A stretch of DNA of 7,240 nucleotides from an uncultured Methylophilaceae bacterium (GTDB taxonomy: Bacteria; Pseudomonadota; Gammaproteobacteria; Burkholderiales; Methylophilaceae), in the NCBI GenBank assembly GCA_938084195.1, contig CALKDJ010000151.1, positions 1-7,240 of the forward strand. The letters run 5' to 3'. The notes under the pieces were generated by a model that saw only the letters and a list, made by a program, of their open reading frames with translations, was not told where the DNA came from and made no database searches. Positions 1 to 5,310 of the stretch are shown one piece after another. The first letter of the stretch is position 1, and every line of letters begins with the position of its first letter. Position numbers and translations under genes: made by a program.

Positions 1-646
1 CTACCTTAGCTAATTCTTTTTCTGCTTCCATGTCGATAAGTCCATCAACAAACTCTTCCACTCCTAATTCTTCTTTTTTAACTTTCTCGCCCATACCCAT
101 CAAGTCATCAATAATGCCTGGGCACAATGAAATAGCTTGGACCATATGCTTAAGTCCATCTTCAATTCGTTTGGCAATTTCAATTTCGCCATCACGAGTC
201 AAAAGATCAACCGTACCCATCTCTCTCATATACATTCTTACGGGATCTGTTGTTCGGCCGAATTCCGAATCCACTGTAGCTAAAGCTTGTTCCGCCTCCT
301 CTGCCGCTTCTTCATCTGTGACTGGTGCAGGTGCATCAGACATTAATAAGGCCTCTGCATCTGGCGCTTGTTCATAAACCATAATACCCATATCATTTAT
401 GATGCCGATAATACCTTCTACCTGTTCACTTTCTGATACCTCATCTGGAAGATGATCATTAATTTCTGCGTAGGTAAGATAGCCTCTTTCTTTTCCTAAA
501 ATAATAAGAGCTTTGAGCTGCATCCGTCTATTTTCAGCTTCTGCAGGGTTATTGGCAGCATCCTTAAGATACAAATCTTTAAGTTTTTTGACTCGTGTAA
601 CTCGTTTGGTTTTTTTGTCGTCAGGATTCTTTTTGGGTCTTGCCAT
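1..646 (-). CDS. rpoD: RNA polymerase primary sigma factor RpoD (sigma-70), N-terminal part, cut by left edge
   Basis: The primary sigma factor directs core RNA polymerase to housekeeping promoters. The first 215 residues are visible, and the frame is open to the left edge, so the C-terminal promoter-binding regions 2 to 4 lie outside. Residues 1-30 are a lysine/arginine-rich tail (MARPKKNPDDKK...). Residues about 40-95 match region 1.1, including GKERGYLTYAEINDHLPDE. Residues about 105-125 are an acidic linker, and region 1.2 starts at about 130 with RTTDPVRMYMREMG and continues through the KRIEDGLKHM segment at 159-168. The non-conserved region begins after that. The KHMVQAISLCP stretch resembles betaproteobacterial RpoD. 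The start is ATG at 646-644, preceded by a good Shine-Dalgarno (GAGG, about 5 nt spacing). It is the last gene of the rpsU-yqeY-dnaG-rpoD cluster and has its own strong promoter in the 133-bp gap after dnaG. The identification is secure. Confidence 0.97.
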   Translation of the reverse strand, partial: MARPKKNPDDKKTKRVTRVKKLKDLYLKDAANNPAEAENRRMQLKALIILGKERGYLTYAEINDHLPDEVSESEQVEGIIGIINDMGIMVYEQAPDAEALLMSDAPAPVTDEEAAEEAEQALATVDSEFGRTTDPVRMYMREMGTVDLLTRDGEIEIAKRIEDGLKHMVQAISLCPGIIDDLMGMGEKVKKEELGVEEFVDGLIDMEAEKELAKV

Positions 647-665
647 ATATACCTCGAGTGATTGA

Positions 666-689
666 GCTAGAATATTATCTAATTCTAGC
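666..689 (-). other. Inverted repeat in the rpoD leader
   Basis: GCTAGAAT at 666-673 and ATTCTAGC at 682-689 form a perfect 8-bp inverted repeat around an 8-nt loop. It would be transcribed from P1 and lies about 20 nt upstream of the rpoD start codon, leaving the Shine-Dalgarno free. It has no following U-run, so it is not a terminator. It could be an RNA hairpin or a dyad operator. Confidence 0.6.
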
Positions 690-690
690 A
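682..690 (-). promoter_or_regulatory. Second copy of the rpoD extended -10 (candidate P2)
   Basis: The 9-mer TGCTAGAAT that forms the extended -10 of P1 (712-704) recurs exactly at 690-682, 22 bp downstream, about two helical turns. It has no good -35 at 16-18 bp, so it would rely on the TG extension. It could be a weak second promoter, a site where polymerase pauses early in transcription, or a binding-site repeat. Confidence 0.35.
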
Positions 691-703
691 GTAAAACCGT
701 GCG

Positions 704-732
704 ATTCTAGCAATTCAGCATTGTTATGTCAA
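704..732 (-). promoter_or_regulatory. Strong sigma-70 promoter of rpoD (P1)
   Basis: Reading the minus strand, a consensus -35 TTGACA (732-727) is followed by a 17-bp spacer and a -10 TAGAAT (709-704). The -10 is preceded by TGC, making an extended -10. The predicted transcript start is near 697, giving a leader of about 50 nt. This lets rpoD be transcribed independently of the upstream rpsU-yqeY-dnaG genes. Seen directly: hexamers and spacing. Inferred: activity and start site. Confidence 0.8.
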
Positions 733-754
733 TCAGTTTTTTTCAACCTTTTTT
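733..754 (-). promoter_or_regulatory. Phased A-tracts upstream of the rpoD -35 (UP-element-like)
   Basis: On the minus strand a run of six A (754-749) and a run of seven A (743-737) lie just upstream of the -35, with centres about 11 bp apart. They fall at roughly -40 to -57 relative to the predicted start, where the RNA polymerase alpha subunit contacts UP elements. The A-tracts and their phasing are visible. A stimulating role is inferred, and AT-rich DNA gives such runs by chance fairly often. Confidence 0.45.
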
Positions 755-779
755 AATAAAAACCTTAATAATCAATTGT

Positions 780-2504
780 TTACTTTCTTCTAAAGTTTTT
801 AAGAAAAGTCTTTTCTTCATCTGTTAGCGAGCCAAGACTTTTTTGTTGGATTTCACTTAGCTTAGTTTTATTTACAGAAGTTAGTAATTTTTTTTGTAAA
901 CTCTCTCTTAAAGCTTCCACCTCATCGTTAATAGATAAATCCTCATCAATTTTTGCGATTTGCTCCTCTATTTCTTTAAATTGCTCTTGATCAATTTCAC
1001 TTTCTAAAAAATGTAACATTACTGCAGCGTTATTTCCTTTATTAGCTAATGCATTTTGTATGATTTTTTTTGCTAAATTATGATCGTTTTCATTCGATGT
1101 AAAAATTTTAAGATCACTTTCAATTGCCAGCTCTGGCTTTATAATAATAAACAAAATAAATCTTCGAATTGGATTAATTGGGATCCTTTTTGCTATTTTA
1201 CGGTTTTTACTTTTAATATTGGTTTGAATATTAATCTTTAGAATATTATTTATTTCTTGAATGTCTAATCCTACCAACTGACCTATTCTTTTTCTAAATA
1301 GTAAATTTAATTTTGGGGCTTTCATTTGCTCAAGTATGGGTTCTACTTCATTTAGTAGTTTCACCTTTTTATCTTGCGAAGAAAGATCATTGTCTGCAGT
1401 AAGCCTTTTAATCACATATTCAGTTAAAGGTAGCGCTTTAGATACTAGTAAATCAAAAGCTTCCTTTGAATTTTCTCTAATAAAAGAGTCTGGGTCATGA
1501 TTTTTGGGAAGAAATAAGAATTTTAGTCTAGCATTATCTGAAATAGCACTAATACTATTCATCATTGCTCTCCACCCAGCGGTTTGCCCAGCAGCATCAC
1601 CATCAAAACAAAAAACAATCTCTTCAGCATAACGCAATAATTTCTTAACATGATAGATGGTTGTTGCAGTCCCAAGCGTTGCAACAGCATTTCTAAAGTT
1701 ATGTTGAGCTAACCCTACAACGTCCATATAGCCTTCAACAACCAACACAAAACCTTTTTCTCTTATTGGTTTTCTTGCATAAATTAAGCCATATAACTCA
1801 TAGCTTTTTTGAAATAATGGTGTCTCTGGCGAATTGTAATATTTTGGAGTATCCTCAGGATTAATGACTCTTCCTCCAAAACCTATTACCGTTCCTTTAT
1901 CATTGATAATTGGGAAGATAATGCGATTTCGAAAACGATCATAATATTTATCTTTGTCATTTTTTTGAATTAAACCTGCCTTCTCCAATGACTTATCTTG
2001 GTAATGCTTAAATGCTTTTTCTAAATTTTGCCACCCATCTGGAGCAAAACCAATAGAAAATTCTTTAGCAATTTTTCCTGTTAAACCTCGAGATTTTAAA
2101 TAATTAATAGCCTTAGGTGATTTGCGCAATGATTGTTGATAAAATTGATTTGCAATTTTCATTGCCTCTTCTAGATCAAAATTAGCTTTAACTTTTTTTT
2201 GATCTAGCACTTGTTCATTAGGAACTGTTAAACCAAGTTCTGATGCAAGTTGATGCACTGCTTCTACAAAAGTAAATCCCTCATATTCCATTAAAAAAGT
2301 AATTGCAGAACCATGAGCCCCACATCCAAAACAATGATAAAACTGTTTTGAGGGGCTCACTGAAAAAGATGGTGTTTTTTCTTGATGAAAGGGGCAGCAG
2401 GCAACATAATTAGCCCCAGCTTTCTTAAGCTGTACTCGTTTGTCTATTATATCAACGACATCTGTCCTATTAAGGAGTTCTTGTATAAATGACTCAGGAA
2501 TCAT
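780..2504 (-). CDS. dnaG: DNA primase DnaG
   Basis: The primase makes the RNA primers for leading- and lagging-strand replication at the fork, together with the DnaB helicase. It has 574 residues, close to the usual size. The N-terminal CHC2 zinc-binding domain has ligands C37, H40, C58 and C61 (CCPFH...YHCFGCG). The RNA polymerase core carries YYDRFRNRIIFPI (187-199), and the TOPRIM fold has the catalytic glutamate E257 (VVEGYMDVV) and acidic cluster D301/D303 (FDGDAAG), with DPDSF at 337-341. The region from about 440 to the end is less conserved and rich in lysine and glutamate, as expected for the DnaB-binding helical domain. An in-frame TAG just upstream makes ATG at 2504 the first possible start, and it fits the family N-terminus (IPESFIQELLNRTDVVDIID). 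An AGGAG lies directly against the ATG, too close for a normal Shine-Dalgarno. It follows yqeY by 49 bp and precedes rpoD. All key residues are present. Confidence 0.97.
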   Translation of the reverse strand: MIPESFIQELLNRTDVVDIIDKRVQLKKAGANYVACCPFHQEKTPSFSVSPSKQFYHCFGCGAHGSAITFLMEYEGFTFVEAVHQLASELGLTVPNEQVLDQKKVKANFDLEEAMKIANQFYQQSLRKSPKAINYLKSRGLTGKIAKEFSIGFAPDGWQNLEKAFKHYQDKSLEKAGLIQKNDKDKYYDRFRNRIIFPIINDKGTVIGFGGRVINPEDTPKYYNSPETPLFQKSYELYGLIYARKPIREKGFVLVVEGYMDVVGLAQHNFRNAVATLGTATTIYHVKKLLRYAEEIVFCFDGDAAGQTAGWRAMMNSISAISDNARLKFLFLPKNHDPDSFIRENSKEAFDLLVSKALPLTEYVIKRLTADNDLSSQDKKVKLLNEVEPILEQMKAPKLNLLFRKRIGQLVGLDIQEINNILKINIQTNIKSKNRKIAKRIPINPIRRFILFIIIKPELAIESDLKIFTSNENDHNLAKKIIQNALANKGNNAAVMLHFLESEIDQEQFKEIEEQIAKIDEDLSINDEVEALRESLQKKLLTSVNKTKLSEIQQKSLGSLTDEEKTFLKNFRRK

Positions 2505-2512
2505 CTCCTAAT

Positions 2513-2540
2513 ATTATACGATTTCGATTTTCTGTGTGAG
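2513..2540 (-). promoter_or_regulatory. Candidate dnaG promoter giving an almost leaderless mRNA
   Basis: In the 49-bp gap between yqeY and dnaG the minus strand has a perfect -10 TATAAT (2518-2513), with CTCACA (4 of 6 matches to TTGACA) 16 bp upstream at 2540-2535. The -10 ends 8 nt before the dnaG ATG, so transcription would begin at or within a few bases of the start codon. The hexamers are visible. Use as a promoter is inferred, and read-through from rpsU/yqeY is also likely. Confidence 0.45.
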
Positions 2541-2553
2541 AGTTATAAAAGAT

Positions 2554-3000
2554 TTATGATGATAATTTAGCTTTAATAATTTTTGAAACCTCAGCCATAT
2601 TTGCCTTACCTGAAAGAATTTCTTTAGCTTGTGCCATAACTGGCCCCATTTCTTTCATAGAGGAAGCCCCAATTTTTTTTATAACTTCTTGAATAATTTT
2701 TTCGACCTCTTCAGCATTCATTTGCTCAGGCATATAATTTTTTAGGACAGAAACTTCAAACTCTTCTTTTTCAACCAAATCAGTTCGATTGGCTTTTTTA
2801 AAAGCCTCAATCGAGTCATTACGCTGCTTTAACATTTTCTCAATGATAGAAATGACAGAACTATCATCTACTAATATACGTTCATCAACTTCTTTTTGTT
2901 TAATTGCAGCTTGAATAAGCCTTATGGTGCCAAGAAGTGCAACATCTTTACTTCGCATTGCACTTTTCATGTCCTCATTAATCTTTTCTTTTAAGGACAT
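2554..3000 (-). CDS. yqeY: GatB/YqeY-domain protein
   Basis: This 148-residue protein has the full length of the YqeY family, which resembles the C-terminal tRNA-handling domain of GatB, the amidotransferase that makes Gln-tRNA. Visible family features are the N-terminal MSLKEKINEDMKSAMRSKD..LGTIRLI, the central EEFEVSVLKNYMPEQM, and the C-terminal MGPVMAQAKEILSGKANMAEVSKIIKAKL. The predicted fold is all helical and cytoplasmic. A role in tRNA handling is often supposed but is not established for stand-alone members. It starts 6 nt after the rpsU stop without a visible Shine-Dalgarno, which suggests translational coupling to rpsU. A YqeY gene between rpsU and dnaG is, from memory, common in proteobacteria. 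The family call is sure and the function is not. Confidence 0.93.
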   Translation of the reverse strand: MSLKEKINEDMKSAMRSKDVALLGTIRLIQAAIKQKEVDERILVDDSSVISIIEKMLKQRNDSIEAFKKANRTDLVEKEEFEVSVLKNYMPEQMNAEEVEKIIQEVIKKIGASSMKEMGPVMAQAKEILSGKANMAEVSKIIKAKLSS

Positions 3001-3006
3001 TAAATT

Positions 3007-3219
3007 TTAATAAAGTTTTGGAGGGAGCATTTGATTTCTTAACCTGCGATACTGCCTTTTGACAGCGGCAGCTGCTTTACGTTTTCTTTCCCATGTTGGC
3101 TTTTCGTAAAACTCACGGGCCCTAAGATCATTAAGAAGGCCAGTTTTCTCAACTAGGCGCTTAAATCTTCTCAGCGCTACATCAAATGGTTCGTTTTCTT
3201 TTACTTTAATTGTTGACAT
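3007..3219 (-). CDS. rpsU: 30S ribosomal protein bS21
   Basis: This is a small, very basic protein of the 30S subunit that sits near the anti-Shine-Dalgarno end of 16S rRNA and helps translation initiation. It has 70 residues, typical of the family. The sequence shows the family pattern: [16 protein letters not shown] at 6-21, [14 protein letters not shown] around 35-48, and an arginine-rich C-terminus ending LPPKLY. It is the first gene of the minus-strand cluster rpsU-yqeY-dnaG-rpoD. The ATG at 3219 has only a weak GAGA about 9 nt upstream. A good promoter and a leader hairpin lie upstream in the spacer shared with tsaD. Confidence 0.97.
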   Translation of the reverse strand: MSTIKVKENEPFDVALRRFKRLVEKTGLLNDLRAREFYEKPTWERKRKAAAAVKRQYRRLRNQMLPPKLY

Positions 3220-3251
3220 TAATTAATCTCTATAATTATTAAATCTTCAAT

Positions 3252-3273
3252 GTAGTAGGATAAAGACTACTAC
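3252..3273 (-). other. Hairpin in the rpsU 5' leader
   Basis: GTAGTAG (3252-3258) and CTACTAC (3267-3273) are perfect 7-bp inverted arms around an 8-nt loop. In the rpsU transcript the hairpin begins about 10 nt after the predicted start site and ends about 32 nt before ATG. There is no U-run after it, so it does not look like a plain terminator. A role in autoregulation by bS21, mRNA stability or attenuation is possible but unproven. Confidence 0.55.
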
Positions 3274-3275
3274 TA

Positions 3276-3305
3276 ATGAAAAGGCGATCATTTTAATGCT
3301 AATAT
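3276..3305 (+). promoter_or_regulatory. Candidate tsaD promoter
   Basis: ATGAAA (3276-3281, 4 of 6) is followed by an 18-bp spacer and TAATAT (3300-3305, 4 of 6), which is preceded by TGC as an extended -10. The predicted start near 3312 leaves a leader of about 24 nt. The elements interleave with the rpsU promoter on the opposite strand. Matches are modest, so this is tentative. Confidence 0.35.
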
Positions 3306-3318
3306 TCTTTTTTTTCAA
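3290..3318 (-). promoter_or_regulatory. Sigma-70 promoter of the rpsU-yqeY-dnaG-rpoD cluster
   Basis: On the minus strand TTGAAA (3318-3313, 5 of 6) is followed by a 17-bp spacer and TAAAAT (3295-3290, 5 of 6). Transcription would start near 3283 and leave a leader of about 64 nt before rpsU. Hexamers and spacing are seen directly; use is inferred. The element overlaps a candidate tsaD promoter on the other strand. Confidence 0.7.
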
Positions 3319-3319
3319 C

Positions 3320-3335
3320 TAATTTACGTAAATTA
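3320..3335. repeat. 16-bp perfect palindrome between rpsU and tsaD
   Basis: TAATTTACGTAAATTA is its own reverse complement with no central gap. It ends on the base before the tsaD ATG and begins one base upstream of the rpsU -35, centred about 44 bp upstream of the predicted rpsU transcript start. That placement suits a dimeric regulator acting on rpsU, or blocking tsaD. I do not recognise the motif as that of a particular regulator. Confidence 0.5.
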
Positions 3336-4340
3336 ATGTTAATCCTTGGAATAGAAACTTCTTGCGATGAAACTGGAATAGCTTTATATGATTCAAACAA
3401 AGGATTGTTAGGGCACACGCTGCATTCGCAAATAGATCTGCATGCAGAATACGGAGGAGTTGTTCCAGAGTTAGCTTCAAGGGATCACATTCGATATATT
3501 ATTCCCCTTATCAATCAATTATTAAATAAAACTAGTATTGCAAAAGAAGCTATTAATGCAATTGCCTATACTGCAGGTCCAGGATTATCGGGTGCTTTAC
3601 TTGTCGGAAGTACAGTTGGGGAATCATTATCTTTTGCCTTAGGAATACCAAGTATTCCAGTCCATCATTTAGAAGGGCACCTTTTAGCGCCTATGTTGGA
3701 AGACACAAAGCCAGTATTTCCATTTCTTGCATTATTGGTTTCGGGAGGCCATACGCAAATTATTCATGTTAAACAAATTGGTCAATATGACATTGTTGGA
3801 GACACTTTAGATGATGCTGCAGGAGAAGCTTTTGATAAAACTGCTCAGCTTCTTGGATTGGGTTATCCTGGTGGTGCTAAACTCTCAAAATTAGCTGAAT
3901 CTGGAAAACCTAAATATGATCTGCCAAAACCTATGCTGCATAGCAAAGATTTTGATTTTAGTTTTAGTGGATTAAAAACTGCTGTGTTAACTTTAGTTAA
4001 AAAACAGCCTGAATTAACCGACACAATTAAAGCAAATGTTGCGGCAAGCTTTCAGGAATCTATTACCGAAGTTTTAATTTATAAAACTTTAAAAGCTATG
4101 AATTCCCTTAACTTAAATCAAATTGTAGTATCGGGTGGTGTTGGAGCAAATAAACAACTAAGAGAGAAACTAACCAAATCATCCCAAGAGGATAATTTCC
4201 AATTATTTTTCCCCTCCCTAGAGTTCTGCACTGATAACGGAGCAATGATTGCTTTAGCAGGATATCTCAGATACGCATTATCCGAAAAGAAGGATTATCG
4301 TTTTACTGTAATGCCTAGATGGCGCCTGACTGAAATCTAA
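3336..4340 (+). CDS. tsaD: tRNA N6-threonylcarbamoyladenosine transferase subunit TsaD
   Basis: TsaD transfers the threonylcarbamoyl group onto A37 of ANN-decoding tRNAs (t6A), working in the cytoplasm with TsaB and TsaE after TsaC makes the donor. It is 334 residues, near the usual length. The ASKHA-fold N-terminus is LILGIETSCDETGIALYD. Metal-binding H111 and H115 sit in HHLEGHLLAP, followed by FLALLVSGGHTQI (130-142) and DDAAGEAFDKTAQLLGLGYPGG (159-180). FSFSGLKTAV lies at 208-217, VVSGGVGANKQLR at 264-276, and the metal ligand D300 in FCTDNGAMIALAG. The ATG at 3336 gives the standard N-terminus, although no Shine-Dalgarno is visible. It is divergent from rpsU, as in many proteobacteria, and its last 4 bases overlap the end of plsY on the other strand. 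Confidence 0.97.
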   Translation: MLILGIETSCDETGIALYDSNKGLLGHTLHSQIDLHAEYGGVVPELASRDHIRYIIPLINQLLNKTSIAKEAINAIAYTAGPGLSGALLVGSTVGESLSFALGIPSIPVHHLEGHLLAPMLEDTKPVFPFLALLVSGGHTQIIHVKQIGQYDIVGDTLDDAAGEAFDKTAQLLGLGYPGGAKLSKLAESGKPKYDLPKPMLHSKDFDFSFSGLKTAVLTLVKKQPELTDTIKANVAASFQESITEVLIYKTLKAMNSLNLNQIVVSGGVGANKQLREKLTKSSQEDNFQLFFPSLEFCTDNGAMIALAGYLRYALSEKKDYRFTVMPRWRLTEI

Positions 4341-4927
4341 TTACTTTTAAAACTCGACTCGGTCCCATTAATCAAATTTTGTATATTTCTTTTGTGACGA
4401 AAAAGAATCAATATTGCCAAAACAACAGAAATAATAATTATATGCTGATCTTGATTTAGAAAGTAAGCAATAAGTGGCGATGCAATAGCTGCAATTATTG
4501 CAGATAGTGATGAATATTTAGAGATAAAGAAAATAATAATCCATGTTAACAAAGTAAATAAAGCAAGCTCCCAATTAATAGCTAAAAGAATTCCAAGTGC
4601 AGTCGCGACACCCTTTCCTCCTTTAAATTTATAAAAAATAGGGTACATATGTCCTAGTAATACTGCCAAAATTGCAGCCGTTAAAAAATTACCTGAAAAA
4701 TTTAAGGATAATGCTATCCCAACCACTAATGTAGCTTTTAGCATATCTCCGAGCAACGTGAAAACTGCCGCATACTTATTGCCTGTTCGTAAGACATTAG
4801 TAGCCCCTGGATTCTTTGAACCCATTGCTCTCGGATCAGTAATATTGAAGATTTTACTTGCAAGTATGCCGAAAGATATCGAACCAATAAAATAAGCAAC
4901 AAAAATGTAGAGAATTTGATTTATCAT
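4337..4927 (-). CDS. plsY: Acyl-phosphate:glycerol-3-phosphate acyltransferase PlsY
   Basis: PlsY is an inner-membrane enzyme that moves an acyl chain from acyl-phosphate (made by PlsX) to position 1 of glycerol-3-phosphate, the first committed step of phospholipid synthesis. At 196 residues it has normal length and several hydrophobic spans (about 3-24, 55-75, 80-95, 112-135, 140-158, 162-177). The three family motifs are present: GSKNPGATNVLRTG (36-49), GHMYPIFYKFKGGKGVAT (92-109) and HKRNIQNLINGTE (178-190). The stop codon overlaps the tsaD stop tail-to-tail by 4 bp. The start is 35 bp from that of folB. No Shine-Dalgarno is seen, and a TATAAT lies 8 nt before ATG, so the mRNA may be leaderless. 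Confidence 0.96.
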   Translation of the reverse strand: MINQILYIFVAYFIGSISFGILASKIFNITDPRAMGSKNPGATNVLRTGNKYAAVFTLLGDMLKATLVVGIALSLNFSGNFLTAAILAVLLGHMYPIFYKFKGGKGVATALGILLAINWELALFTLLTWIIIFFISKYSSLSAIIAAIASPLIAYFLNQDQHIIIISVVLAILILFRHKRNIQNLINGTESSFKSN

Positions 4928-4943
4928 ATAGGCTCATTATATT
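4916..4943 (+). promoter_or_regulatory. Candidate folB promoter
   Basis: TTGATT (4916-4921, 4 of 6) lies 16 bp before TATATT (4938-4943, 5 of 6). The -35 is inside the start of plsY, and the -10 overlaps the plsY TATAAT on the other strand, so the two divergent promoters would compete. The predicted leader is about 13 nt with no Shine-Dalgarno. Confidence 0.4.
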
Positions 4944-4969
4944 TCAAAAAGCATTTACCTTCATGTCAA
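4936..4969 (-). promoter_or_regulatory. Candidate plsY promoter region, very short or no leader
   Basis: Two readings are possible on the minus strand. A perfect TATAAT (4941-4936) ends 8 nt before the plsY ATG, with only a poor -35 (ATGAAG, 4964-4959) 17 bp upstream. Alternatively a consensus TTGACA (4969-4964) pairs at 17 bp with TGAAAT (4946-4941). Either gives a leader of roughly 0-7 nt. The TTGACA includes bases of the folB start codon. Confidence 0.45.
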
Positions 4970-5310
4970 ACTATATTTTTCTTCACGGATTAGAACTTAA
5001 AACTAAAATTGGTGTGCCTGATTTTGAAAGAGAAAGTTTTCAGATTCTCCATATTGATGTTGATATTGAGCTTGATAAAGATACCCCCTTTATAAACGAC
5101 GATATTGACCAAACCATAGACTATGCAGAAATTGAAAAGCTTATTCTAGGAATTGGCAATAATCATAACTACAAATTATTAGAATCATTGGGTGAAGAAA
5201 TCATAGCAACTATTAAAGAAAATTTCTCCATAAAAAGTATTGAGTTAAAAATTGCAAAAAATAAGATTATTCCTAGCACGGATTTTGTTGGGGTAATCTT
5301 AAAAAGATAG
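4963..5310 (+). CDS. folB: Dihydroneopterin aldolase FolB
   Basis: FolB cleaves 7,8-dihydroneopterin to 6-hydroxymethyl-dihydropterin and glycolaldehyde in folate synthesis, as a cytoplasmic multimer. The protein has 115 residues, typical of the family. The N-terminus (IFLHGLELKTKIGVPDFERE) matches the first strand and the IGV.D.E loop. Y54 in DYAEIEKLI and E74 in LLESLGEEI correspond to pterin-contacting and catalytic positions. The lysine at 99 (AKNK) aligns with the catalytic lysine of the SKP motif, here without the following proline, and the C-terminus is FVGVILKR. It is a single gene, divergent from plsY, with its stop codon touching the xerD stop codon. FolX-type epimerase relatives share the fold, but FolB is the more likely call. 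Confidence 0.93.
   Translation: MSNYIFLHGLELKTKIGVPDFERESFQILHIDVDIELDKDTPFINDDIDQTIDYAEIEKLILGIGNNHNYKLLESLGEEIIATIKENFSIKSIELKIAKNKIIPSTDFVGVILKR

Noticed and set aside
30..377. Open plus-strand frame of 115 codons
   Set aside because: It lies antisense within rpoD, its serine/proline/isoleucine-rich translation resembles no family, and the minus-strand rpoD reading is unmistakable.
733..779. Possible terminator after dnaG
   Set aside because: The stretch has A- and T-runs and a repeated AAGGTT, but only a weak A/T stem and no GC-rich hairpin. Read-through into rpoD seems more likely.
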